A stretch of 64,000 bases of DNA from Cryptomeria japonica (taxonomy: Eukaryota > Streptophyta > Pinopsida > Cupressales > Cupressaceae): NCBI RefSeq assembly GCF_030272615.1, contig NC_081412.1, positions 25,822,501 to 25,886,500 of the forward strand, in the 5' to 3' direction. The notes beneath the pieces were generated by a model. It saw only the letters and a program-made list of their open reading frames with translations. It was not told the origin of the DNA and ran no database searches. Made by a program: the position numbers and the translations under genes. Positions within the stretch are counted from its first letter, which is position 1; every line of letters begins with the position of its first letter. Positions 24,012 to 34,321 of the stretch are shown piece after piece.

Positions 24012-24917
24012 AAAAAAGGAGGTAAGTGGAGACTTTGCACTGACTCAAGAGCAATCAATAGGATCACCATAAGGTATAGGTTTCCTATTCCTAGAATAGA
24101 GGATTTGATGGACTGTTTAGGAGGGGCTATGTATTTTACCAAGCTAGACCTTAAAAGTGGTTATCACCAAATAAGAATTAATGAGGGTGATGAGTGGAAG
24201 ACTGCTTTTATAACCACAGACGGATTGTATGAATGGCTTGTGATGCCATTTGGACTCACCAATGCTCCAAGCACCTTCATGAGGTTGATGAATGAGGTGT
24301 TGAAGGATTTCACAAGCATATTTGTGGTGGTGTACCTAGATGACATTCTCATCTATAGTAGAACTAAAGAGGAGCACCTTGAGTATTTGAGGTTAGTCTT
24401 AAAGAGGTTGCATGCGGAGAAGCTATCCATCAACCTAGAGTAGTGTGACTTCTTGAAGCAAGAGCTAGTTTACCTAGGATTTGTGGTGTCTAAGGGAACC
24501 TTGAAGATGGATCCAAGCAAAGTGGAGGCAATCTTGAATTTCCCTGCACCTAAAACAGGGACTGAAGTTAGAAGTTTCCATGGATTAGCTCAATTCTATA
24601 GGAAGTTTGTGAGGAACTTCAGTGGCATATGTGCACCAGTCCTTGACACCATTAGAGGAGGGCTTAAAACTAGGTTTAAATGGACTGAGCAGGCTGACAA
24701 AGCATTTCAAATGTTGAAGCAAGAAGTAGCCACAAAACCTATCTTACTCCTAACTACGTTTGACAAGCTATTCATATTGGAGTGTGATGCAAGTGGAATT
24801 GCAATAGGTGGTGTATTGAGTCAAGAGGGAAGACCTGTGGCATTTTTTAGTGAGAAGCTTAATGAAGCAAAGAAGAGGTACTCAGCCTTTGACCTAGATT
24901 TGTATGCATTAGTGTAG
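24012..24917 (+). pseudogene. Gypsy RT and RNase H (element D)
   Basis: Continuing in the same frame: [41 protein letters not shown] and YLDD (24333-24344) with both catalytic Asp. After a TAG at 24441-24443 come YLGFVVSKGTLKMD, the connection block FHGLAQFYRKFVRNF and RNase H (LECDASGIAIGGVL, VAFFSEKL, KRYSAFDLDLYALV). A TAG at 24915-24917 ends the piece in the middle of RNase H. Only point stops interrupt the domain; motif residues themselves look intact. Confidence 0.9.
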
Positions 24918-26614
24918 TCTCTAAAGAAATGGAGGCATTACCTACTCCCAAAGGAATTTGTAGTGTTCATAGACAATCAGGCATTGAGTTACATCAACAC
25001 TCAAGAGAAGCTAAGCAATAGACATTTGAAATGGATGGAATATCTCCAATCCTTCACCTTCACCATCAAGCATAAGAAGGGGCAACTTAATAAGGTGGCA
25101 GATGCATTAAGCAGGAAATTATTGACGGTTCAAGAACTGCAGTTGCAGAGCATAGGAATAGAAGGTTTCAAAGACCTCTATGAAGGAGATGAAGACTTCT
25201 CATCAGTTTACAATGTTTGCAAGGATTTTGAGAACCATTTCCATGGTGAGTATGCAGATTACACTCTCCAAAATGGTTTCTTGTTCAAGGGTAATCAGTT
25301 GTGTGTACCAAGAGGATGTATGAGGGAGAACCTCATCCAAGAGAAACATAATGGTAGTTTGAGTAGACACTTTGGGATTAATAAGACCCTCGACTTAGTA
25401 CAGAGGTACTACTATTGGCCAAAGTTGCCAAGAGATGTAAAGAGGTATGAAGAGCAATGTGGAGTGTGTCAAAGAGAAAAAGGAGGATCAAGCAATGCTG
25501 GTCTTTATCAACCATTACCGGTCCCTAATAGACCTTGGGAATGTATAAGCATGGACTTTGTAGTAGGACTTCCCAAGACTAAAACAGGTATGGACAACAT
25601 CTATGTGGTAGTAGATAGATTTTCCAAGATGAGTCATTTCATTCCATGTAAGACTACACATGATGCTAGCTATGTTGCACATCTCTTCTTCAAAGAGATT
25701 GTTAGGATTCATGGACTCCCTTTAAGCATTGTTTCAGACAGGGACAACAAGTTCATGGGCCATTTTTGGCAAACATTATGGAGGAGACTAGGAACTAATT
25801 TGTCATTTAGCTCAGCTTACCATCCACAAACAGATGGTCAAACTGAAGTCATCAATAGGGTGTTAGGCAATTTGTTGAGGTGTCTAACTAAGGAGTATGG
25901 TCAGACATGGGACCTAATCATTCCTCAAGCAGAGTATGCATATAATGACAATGTGAATAGAACCATTGGTAGAAGCCCTTTTGAGGTTGTCTATGGTAGA
26001 CATCCAAGGGGAGTATGTGAGTTGAGAGACCTTAGTACTTTGGAGATGAAGAGTGGGCAAGCAAAGGACTTCACTCAAACCATCAAGGAAGTCCAAGAGA
26101 AAGTTAAGAAGGCTATCCTAGAATCTACTCAAAAATTGAAGGTAAAAATGGATGAGAAAAGGAGAGAAGTTCAGTTCAAGGTGGGTGACTATGTGATGGT
26201 CCATTTGAGAAAAGCTAGGATGCAAAATGGTAAGCCTACCAAACTGCAGATGAAGAGGGTAGGACCTTGTGAAATTTTGGCAAAATATGGTGAGAACGCC
26301 TATAAGGTGGATTTACCTTCAGACTTAGCCATTTCACCAGTCTTTAATGTTGCTGACCTGGTAATGTACAAGGGAGAGATAGTAGGGCAGACTGAGAACC
26401 AAGCCAAGGTACTACAAGACTTGCATGTGAATACCTTACCTCAAGTGAAGAAGCCTGTAGAAGAGGAGATCTTGGAATCCAGGGTGAAGAAGTCTACATG
26501 GAGCACTTAGTGAAATGGGCAGTTCAACCAGTATCTGAAGCTACTTGGATGGAGGAGAGAAAGTTCAAGAAGCTTGGCATAGACCCGGCTCTCATCTCTT
26601 CTCCTATTTCTTAG
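24918..26614 (+). pseudogene. Gypsy RNase H end, integrase and chromodomain-like tail (element D)
   Basis: The frame resumes with FIDNQALSYIN and VADALSRK (RNase H end). Then comes integrase: HHCC zinc region (HNGSLSRHFG, CGVCQREKG), catalytic Asp codons at 25554 (MDFVVGLP) and 25737 (VSDRD), and Glu at 25845 (DGQTEVINR), all present. A GPY/F-like block (VGPCEILAKYGENAYKVDLP) follows. The long frame ends at 26510, but a one-base shift near 26480 gives YMEHLVKWAVQPVSEATW to a TAG at 26612, a chromodomain-like end as in chromoviruses. That shift separates the tail from the integrase. Confidence 0.88.
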
Positions 26615-26620
26615 TTGTGT

Positions 26621-26634
26621 GCAGAGGGGGAGTA
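26621..26634 (+). other. Polypurine tract of element D
   Basis: GCAGAGGGGGAGTA directly before the right LTR, the expected plus-strand priming site. Confidence 0.8.
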
Positions 26635-28193
26635 TGGTGTAAGAGCACCCTTCCAAGCTCTCCCTCCTTTTTTTTGTTGGTATTATGCTTCTTTTGAAGC
26701 CATTGTACATGTAATAAGGGCCAAGAGCTCATTTGTTCTTCACTAGGTCCTAGTTGTAGGTCCTTAGTGTTTTTGTTGTGATTTCTTATGCAGGAGAGGT
26801 TGAGTGTGCCTTAGATGTCCTTAGGATAGCCCAAAATAGGCCTAGGAGTCATGAAAAGCAACAATGGCAAAGTTGCTCAAAAGATGCAAAAGTTGCATGA
26901 CAACTTTTAAAAGTTGTCAAACAACTTTTCCACCCAAAAGGTCAAAAACCCTTACTAAGCGTGGAGAGCCCTAATTTTGGCACAACGAATGAAGAAAAGG
27001 TGGTATAAGATGTTGCAAACCCTAATTGGATGGGTTGGATGTCAGACATTGTACGGCTCTAGCAAACTGAAGTGACTGTGACTGTTTTTGGGTTACCAGT
27101 CAGTTTGAATGAAGCTACCGAGCAAACTAATGGATTGATTTGCGAGTAAACCTGTGTGGAATGTCTTTTAAGGTGTAAATACTTTCATTGTAAGCAATTA
27201 GATTAGGTTTTCATTTGCCGGTTGAGTGTGTTTGTAAATACTTTGTAAATTGCATTGTCACTGTCCAGTGTGGACTGGTTTGTGCAAATGAAGTCATAAC
27301 TCCATTCCCCATTGTGGAATAACCATGAAACCATGGGGAATGAGAGTAGAGACCCTGTATCATACTTCTATGCAAGTAGGGCCCTTGAAAATGCAAGGAA
27401 GCCATTTGGAGATCCATTCCTAGGCGAGACTGGATAGTGCCCGGTTAGGAATGGTTGTTGTCGCAGAGGTCTTGGAGAGCAAGGTTGGTCAGAGGAGAGT
27501 GTACCCTTTGGAGGAGGTGCAGAGGAGTGTGTGAAGCATCACTGGTGTGAAGGAGGATCCTCCACCAATCCAAACAAGGTGGCTAAAACACAAAACCTTC
27601 ACTGTGACCCAAGCAGACCCTAAAAACCCTCACAAAAACCCTTAAAACCCTAAAAATCCACCTAGGACAGTGTACGGACACTTGGAGGCCTAAAACCTAG
27701 AAAATCCTTGAGTCCTTGCCAAATGAATGGCAGTCCATTTTGGGAGTCTGGGTTGCTTGTGCATCATTTGTGAGAGGGAGCCCTAGAAGACCGGTTAGGA
27801 GGCCTAATTGGACCTAATCCTTGTAGCCCTATTTGAAGGCAAAAACACAAAATGGTGAAATCGGTAAGGGGTTGAAGGCTTGAAACCTCTTGGGGGCACA
27901 TGAATGGGTGGAAAGACCATGAATTAGACCTGATATGACCTTGCTAAGACCTTGGAAGTTGTAGAACCGGCCTAGCCCTTATTAGCCATAGTAAGGGGTT
28001 TGAGTCTCATGAGTAGGTGAGACCTTAGGAGGAGCATTGAAACTCATTGGTGGGTGGAATTGGGCAAGGTCAGGGGATTCCTCAAACAAAGGAAGTCCTA
28101 GAGACCCTAGGGTGTGTGGAGAACACCAGGTGATCCAAGGAAAGGATCCATAAACATAGACTAGGCTAGTCTATCCCAAGCACCAACCCATCA
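26635..28193 (+). repeat. 3' LTR of element D
   Basis: 1559 bases, from TGGTGTAAGAGC to CAACCCATCA. Followed by the CTCAT duplication at 28194-28198. Confidence 0.95.
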
Positions 28194-28198
28194 CTCAT

Positions 28199-28880
28199 CA
28201 ATTCACACAAGTCGAATCTCTCCGACAACCACTATCCGATATGCAAAGTAAATGACTATCACGGTGCCAAAACCCTCTTGACTCTAATGTTAAATCTTAT
28301 ATGTGAAAATCCTCACCACATAATGAACACCCAGATTAGTCATGTCTTCTACTGTCATCACTCTACCATCCAGTTTAACACCCGTCAACTCTGTAACTAT
28401 ATCAATCTTCATAGTCTTCTTTGAAACCATACTAGTGGAACACATACCGATCAAAGCCCTAATGGCATCCCTAGTTATCTTGTAGGGTGTATCCAAATAC
28501 ATTATGTCCTCATGAATCTAACTCAAAATAATCGTTAATACCACTCCTCTTCGTAGTTGAAATCTGAAAAATGCTTCCACACATTCAACCCCATCGTCTA
28601 AATATTCTTATATTTCTCCTTGGATGTAGTCATATTTTCTTTTGTTAGCTTGTCCTAGATATCATGAAAAATTGAATCACTGGTCTCCTTTAGCTCAACA
28701 TGAATGCATTCCCTTGCATCTTTTGTGTAAACATAGACAGTCAGAACCCTGGAGAACATGTCTTCTTTGTCTCTCATTATTGCCACACATAGATATGGCT
28801 TGAACATGGGTCGTGGCTTCAACCCAAGATCAACAACAATTGGTGTCGCCGTTATAGCTCTTCACAAAAAACACAAAGAA
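28199..28880 (-). pseudogene. Unknown coding sequence, 5' portion (split by element D)
   Basis: The minus strand starts with a plausible initiator region near 28750-28810 (MRDKEDMFSRVLTVYVYT). It continues with stops to a 70-residue open piece at 28290-28502 (TPYKITRDAIRALIGMCS, VTELTGVKLDGRVMTVEDM). Reading across the element D insertion site restores one frame over the duplicated CTCAT: RFDLCELM on this side runs into REHFLDKLERMKK on the other. That supports one original coding unit. The family is not recognised. A TATA-like ATAAATAG on the minus strand near 29000 and a leader lie upstream. Confidence 0.45.
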
Positions 28881-29152
28881 CCTAGGGTTTGCAAGGAAAA
28901 CACTTCAAAAGTACAAATTGTACAAACAACTCATTCGCATACAAGAGCTCTCAAGATAGCAAGATCACAAGTGATTGAAATGATTTCAAAATCCCTATTT
29001 ATCCGTTATATTCACCTACTTAGGTTTAAGAAATCATTAATGCATTTTATTGTTACAATTCAAAAATTTGATACTCTATTTTAATGCTTTTCACAAACAA
29101 TGTTGCAAACAAACAAAACCATCTAGAAGCCTCCAAAAACACCTTCAAAACT

Positions 29153-29643
29153 CTACCATGTTAAAAATAACCCAGGATCCAAACTACAACAGGGTTGTAA
29201 CATCTTCATTTTCCTCTCCCCCTCAAATAGTACATATTTTCTAGTTACTAAGGAATCTGCACCAACCAAAGGTGCAAATCCATTCTCACTCTTTTCTTCC
29301 ACCTTTTCTTTTGTTTTCTTCACCCATGTTATTTTCATCTTCTCCTTTTCTTCATCAACATCAATCTTATTTTTTAGGAAAGTAGACTTCTCATTCTTTC
29401 CTCTGTAGAATATAGTAATATGTCTAATTTTATTACAGTTATAACAAGTCGAACCTTGATCTAGACCATTTCCATTCCTTTTGATGTTTGACTTGCATTA
29501 AACAACCTTGTGCCCAAATTTGTCACAAGCATAACAATATCCATTGAATGACTGAACATTTCTACCATAGCTCATATTCACATATCCATTCCATACCATC
29601 CTACTTCTGCACTCATTTTCCTTATATCCAAACTTATTACAAG
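29153..29643 (-). pseudogene. Copia-type gag, zinc knuckles and C-terminal tail (element E)
   Basis: Two or three CCHC-type units are readable on the minus strand: TCNKFGYKENECRSRM, CYACDKFGHK and CYNCNKIRHITIFY (degenerate). A lysine-rich tail (KITWVKKTKEKVEEKSENG) follows to 29153. Such multi-knuckle gag ends occur in some plant copia lineages and would bind element RNA. Stops separate the units. Confidence 0.65.
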
Positions 29644-30830
29644 TGTAGGGGAGGAGATTTTCCCCCTCCAAGATGATCAATCTTAGAAGGAAAATCAATT
29701 CGTCGCTACCTCTTCGAATAGGTTCTAAGATGAGCCAGGGGATAACAAATAACTACACTAACTATGTTATAAAATGTAAATAACATAATTACAATGCAAG
29801 AGTAGTGAATACAAAGAAACTGAATTTACAAAGTGATATAATACTAAAAACATATTATACCTTCCAACCAGGCAGCTCTTGGGTTTAGGACGCCAGCGCG
29901 GGGCGCGGACACCAACGCGACACGTTGTAGTCTGTACTGCTCGCAGAAAGGGAAAAGTCCAAAAATTAACCTGTAAGTGATTTCCTGCACACAGAACCTG
30001 TTCGTCACCTACAAACATTAAGACGGGGAAAATTGTTGGGGTTGTATAGGGGTATGCCTTAGTTAGACCCTCGTTTAGGTGTTTCCACTACCACGAACAA
30101 CCAGATAGGTAGATTGGAAAGATAAATTGGAAATTAAATGCAAATGGAAACTAAACTCAGTTTAAAAGAAGCTAACTCCTATTGCATGCAATAAACATTG
30201 GAAGACATTGGAATATTGGAATAATGGAATATTGGAAATAAATATTTAACAATGTAAAGGACTCATTGCATGTAAAAGAGATGAGTGTGAAGCCAAACCC
30301 CTCGTATTTGGATTCATGAGAGTGATGAAAGCCCACTTGATCGCTTTGTTGGTAAGAAGCCACCATGAGATGATTGTAGCTTGATATTGGTAGAGTGTGT
30401 ATCCAAGATCATGAAGAGAGAAGGAGAACAATGATAGTGTGTGAGTGCAACCAAATTCCAAGAGCCAAGAACCCAAATTGGGAACCCTTCAAAATGAGCT
30501 AGGAAGAGTTTTTAAGCTTGGAAGAGGCGCGGAGAGCCATTACAGTGAAACGCGAGCCAAAGGACACGCGATGGCTAGCATCTAGCTTTGTGCCAAATTT
30601 GAGATTCCGCCAACTTTTTGGGACATTAGTGTAGCGCGCGGACGTCTCTATGTTGCGCTTACGTCCATCCAAAAGTAGGCCCAAAGGGGCTTTCAAGGAA
30701 TTTCGAGGCACTTTGTCTTTCGAGCCCATGATGACAAAATAACATAATTTTGATCATGGATTTGTCATAAATGCACTAAGCATCATGCATAAGTGTCATA
30801 AATGCACTAGGCGCATTTTAGGATACTACA
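29644..30830 (-). mobile_element. Solo LTR inserted in the zinc-knuckle region of element E
   Basis: The segment begins TGTAGGGGAGG and ends GATACTACA on the plus strand (TG...CA in both readings) and is bounded by a perfect ACAAG duplication (29639-29643 and 30831-30835). Removing it rejoins a zinc-knuckle reading (CYTC on one side, NKFGYKENEC on the other). It has no coding capacity. A CG-rich patch (GCGCGGGGCGCGGAC-like, about 29890-29930) and another near 30630-30665 stand out. Orientation is a guess from the TGTAGTATCC start on the minus strand. Confidence 0.85.
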
Positions 30831-30839
30831 ACAAGTATA

Positions 30840-31457
30840 GCATTGGTCATTGAATGACTGAGATTTGATCTGACTTCTACATTCACTAGATTTGTGTCCA
30901 AACTTATTGTGTGAAAAATAATTACCATTAAAGTTTGATGAATACTTGGTTTGAGCGAGGGTAGTCATTTTGTCAACCTTCTTGTTCTAGATTGAAATGA
31001 AACTTTGTTGATCTTTGTTAGAGTGTTTCAATTGATCCTTGACCTTTTCCTTTCCTTTGTCTTCTTTACTAAACCTCTTAGAACTTTCACCACTTTCAAA
31101 TCCAAGTCCACCTTTAACCTTGTTTTGCTTCTAAGCACTGTGCATCACATCAAGTACTTCACTTCCACCTTTAAGCTTCAAACCTTTGTCAATTTGTTAT
31201 TTTGCCTCTTTCAGCTCTTTCCTTAGCATATCCACTTCTTCCTCAAGTTTGACACATTCTCTGAATTTTTCATGTAGCTTTGTTTGAAGATCATCAAGTA
31301 GCTTTCTTAGATAGGTGCTCTTGTCTTCATCTTTCTTGCACTTATTTCTTCTTTCATCCAGATCTGCTAGAGCTTCTCTCAATTCTCCATCCATGTCTAT
31401 CACAACATCAATGTCCCATTCATTTTGTTTCATAACATTCATATCAGAATCAAACAT
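30840..31457 (-). pseudogene. Copia-type gag, coiled coil and first zinc knuckle (element E)
   Basis: The 86-residue open piece 31197-31457 starts with Met and is a charged heptad-like coil (DLDERRNKCKKDEDKSTYLR, LEEEVDMLRKELKEAK). The reading continues with stops through K/S-rich sequence to a knuckle (NKFGHKSSECRS) near 30900, then FNDQCYTC, where the solo LTR interrupts it. The absence of the standard gag N-terminal domain is notable. Confidence 0.55.
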
Positions 31458-31511
31458 AGGTTCAAAAACCCAGATCTACATTAGTTGTTGGGTTGTAACT
31501 TCAGGAAACTT

Positions 31512-31523
31512 GCTCTAATACCA
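31512..31523 (-). other. Primer-binding site of element E
   Basis: Minus strand TGGTATTAGAGC: the tRNA-iMet site with one C-to-T change, two bases from the LTR. Confidence 0.75.
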
Positions 31524-31525
31524 AT

Positions 31526-32702
31526 TGTTGAACACTACTAGATGCTAGGATGGGGAGGTGAATCAACATACACAAAAACTCAAACAGTCTTACCATTTTA
31601 CTTATCATTCATTTCACATAATTTATACATAAAAGTAAACAACTGAAACCACAAAAGAAATCACATAATAACACTAAAATATTTACATGGAAAACCCAAA
31701 CAAAGAAAAAACACAGGGAGAAATACCTTACTATATGAATTAACTGAGTTACAATGTTTAGGGCATAGGCCAAGGAGCTCACGACCCCTGAGATGACTTG
31801 CAAGACTAAGGTGCACAACCTTAGGGAAAGATACAATACTTTGGATACAAATATATCAATAAGGTTGAATTGTAGAGAACTGTATCCACTATAATGTTGA
31901 TCACAATTCACAATTCAAAACATATCTGAAACTATCTTCCTCTCTGCTCTATAGCACTTCCGAACCACTGTACTACTTTACATATATTTCGCACAATACA
32001 TTCAATCTCTATATCTATCTCCACAATGATTACGTCCATTATATATCAATTGCAACCTCAATGACACTAATTAGGTCAACTTAATTAGGTGTGATGTGTG
32101 AATACATTACTATCAACCAAAAAAAAACTCCAATGAAACTCCAGAAGGGAAAATGAGATGTGTGAGGCTTCACGCCAAGTTGGCACACCTTCTAGTCCAC
32201 CTTAGGTCATCACCTATAGGTCCACATGCAACCACGCAAACTAAAACATTATAGGTCAGGTGCAAAAGATAACATTGCCAAAGCACACTTCACAACTTTA
32301 CACAATCTTCAATGTGGACCATTTAGAATACTTGCAGATGGCCAAGATGAATCAACAAATACTACTAACACTAAATATCTAAACCACATCACCAAAGTAC
32401 TAGCACGTATAAGAATGCAACATATTTATGTATAGTGACACCAAAATAGTCACATGTATCTATCCACCCAACTTTGGATCCAATAAATCAGTATTAAAGC
32501 TCCAGAAACTTCATGATACATCATTCTAAGCCTTCTCGAGCCATCACAAATAGATTCTATATGTCTACATGACCATACTAAAATCCCATTGTAACTGTAT
32601 AGAAGCAAACCACAGACGATAACCAAAACACTCATCCAAGTCAATAAGTCTGACATCAAAGACAATAAGATCACATATTTGCAACAAGTGGTGCCTCCAA
32701 CA
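31526..32702 (-). repeat. 5' LTR of element E
   Basis: Plus strand TGTTGAACACTAC to GCCTCCAACA (1177 bases); the element-strand start TGTTGGAGGCACC is a common copia LTR start. The partner is absent from the window, so the right border is inferred from the terminal TG/CA. Confidence 0.65.
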
Positions 32703-33366
32703 TCTAGCCTTGCAACTATCTCACCACCTTCACTCTAGCAACAATTGGATAAAACCGCCTTCTACTCCTATAAATGACCACAAAGTCGATGACATTTTTT
32801 TACTTCTTTTTTCAATTCTATTGCATGAAAGTGATTTGCTAGGAATCTAATAACACTATTAGTGTTCAAGGGAATATTATTTTCCACCTAGAACATATAT
32901 TCCATCTAGAGGCCTTGCTAATGTTATAACTATTATGAAAGTTATAAATATTATAAAAGTTGGGGGTTTGTCTTGATTGGCAAGAGCTTGTTGTGGTGAA
33001 GCACAAGGTCTAGTCTCTCATTAGCCCATGTGGTATTGGAGGATGTGTCATGCTAGCATCCTATACTCGATTCTTGTAGTCTAAAAGAAAAGTTGATATT
33101 TTATTTCAATTATTAACCTAGAAATATATAAAAAATAAAGATATTAAAAAGAAAAAAATAAAATAATGTTTTTATTTTCTATTTATCTAGAAAAATAATT
33201 AAAAGTTTTAAAATAAAAATTAATAATAAAATATGATCAAATGAAAACATTAAGAATAGATTATAAATAGAAGATAAATGAAGATGGAGATAGGATTTAA
33301 ATTGAAGAATCAAGTTTTGATAGTGGATAAGATATTTAGGACGAAGATTAGAGAAGGAAAGCTAAG
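32703..33366. other. A/T-rich intergenic spacer
   Basis: No gene is seen. 33100-33240 is extremely A-rich. A weakly tRNA-like stretch at about 32950-33075 (TTGGCAAGAGCTTG ... AGGTCTAGTCTC) could be an old SINE but lacks a clear B box. Confidence 0.5.
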
Positions 33367-33870
33367 TGTTAGTGTAGGTTTTTATTTTTTCTTAAGTTAG
33401 GGAATAATTATTTTTCCTACACATGTTATTAAGTTGTATTTGGTTATATTAGAATGGTTAGAATGAGTACATGTGGCATAATCTTACATTCACATGTGTC
33501 ATTCACACCCACATTTGGGTGGCTGAATGTCACACCCTCTTTTGGATTTATTGGCCACCTTCCCATAACCATTTCTTGTCTTTACCTGAGCTGGCATAAC
33601 CATGTACTTGGCATTTACCAAGTAGGTAAAACTCCCTCCTATTTTGGGCTACAAGGAGTTGTTATTCCTCTTGGTTTTATATGCCCATATTTATCTATAT
33701 AAACAAGCCCTTACCTCTCCCTATGCTAAGTACTAAGTAGAGAACACTAGCTCAGATTGTGAGTCTAGTTCAGTGCTAGGAGAGTGTTGAGTTTTGTTTA
33801 GCTCTTGGATTCTTGTCTTGCTTTCTTTCAGTCACATTGATTTTGGGTGGCTTCATAGTTAAATTTAACA
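33367..33870 (+). repeat. 5' LTR of element F
   Basis: 504 bases, TGTTAGTGTAGG to AATTTAACA, closely matching 38388-38888. It contains a TATA box at 33696-33703. Confidence 0.92.
33696..33703 (+). promoter_or_regulatory. TATA box in element F LTR
   Basis: TATATAAA about 330 bases into the LTR; the same word is kept in the 3' LTR. Confidence 0.6.
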
Positions 33871-33956
33871 TGGTATCAGAGGTAGTTGTGACTTGTGGAT
33901 TGGCAGATATTCAAAAAATCTAGATTCATTTTATTCTTGAAAGCAAATCATGATCT

Positions 33957-34321
33957 TGTTGCAAGGTGTGCGCCCTTGGCCTCCTTGTGTTGTGTAGTGC
34001 AGCACTCAGGTTTGTGACATGGCTTAACTGCTTCCTGTGGCTTCTATAAGTCTAGTGGTTGTCGGGCATTAAAAAGTCGATCTTTTGGTGCAACAACAAC
34101 CACACTTGTAACAAGTGGTATTGGAGCTTGGTCACAGGTTCAAACCCGCTAGTGGGGGGGGTTGTTGCAAGGTGTGCACCCTTGGTCTCCTTGTGATGTG
34201 TAGTTGAATGCTCGGGTTTGTGACATGGCTTAAATGCCTCCTATGGATTCTATAAGTCTAGTGGTTGTATCGGGCATTAACAGGTTGATCTTTTGGTGCA
34301 ACAACAACTGCACTTGTAACA
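33957..34321 (+). mobile_element. TRIM element (copy 1) in the leader of element F
   Basis: Two direct terminal repeats of about 157-159 bases (33957-34113 and 34163-34321), each TGTTGCAAGG...TTGTAACA, enclose only about 50 bases. These hold a primer site (TGGTATTGGAGC, 34116-34127) and a polypurine tract (AGTGGGGGGGGT, 34151-34162). Flanks GATCT/GAACT are a 5-bp duplication with one change. This is the full layout of a terminal-repeat retrotransposon in miniature; it encodes nothing. A second copy lies at 62665-63039 in the opposite orientation. Confidence 0.9.

Larger units (their letters stand above)
20363..28193 (+). mobile_element. Element D: full-length chromovirus-like Ty3/gypsy retrotransposon
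   Basis: It has two LTRs (20363-21952 and 26635-28193), a tRNA-iMet primer site (21956-21967), one long gag-pol reading frame (22032-26614), a polypurine tract (about 26621-26634) and perfect CTCAT target duplications. Order gag, protease, RT, RNase H, integrase, and a chromodomain-like C-terminus. The reading frame carries three stops (TAA 24009, TAG 24441, TAG 24915) and a frameshift near 26480, plus changed catalytic residues, so it is not autonomous. It interrupts the unknown coding unit at 19.1-28.9 kb. Confidence 0.95.
29153..32702 (-). mobile_element. Element E: gag-only copia-like remnant with 5' LTR
   Basis: Minus-strand order: LTR (31526-32702), primer-like site (31512-31523), a coiled-coil frame (31197-31457) and a string of CCHC zinc knuckles (30.9-29.4 kb) interrupted by a solo LTR at 29644-30830, ending in a basic gag tail at 29153. 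No protease, integrase or RT follows. The usual N-terminal copia gag domain is missing: only 55 bases separate the primer site from the coiled coil. It is either a deletion derivative or a non-autonomous gag-type element. The 3' LTR was not found. Confidence 0.6.

Noticed and set aside
32950-33075. Possible tRNA-derived SINE
   Set aside because: The B-box-like word is too degenerate (AGGTCTAGTCTC) and no target duplication or A tail could be placed.
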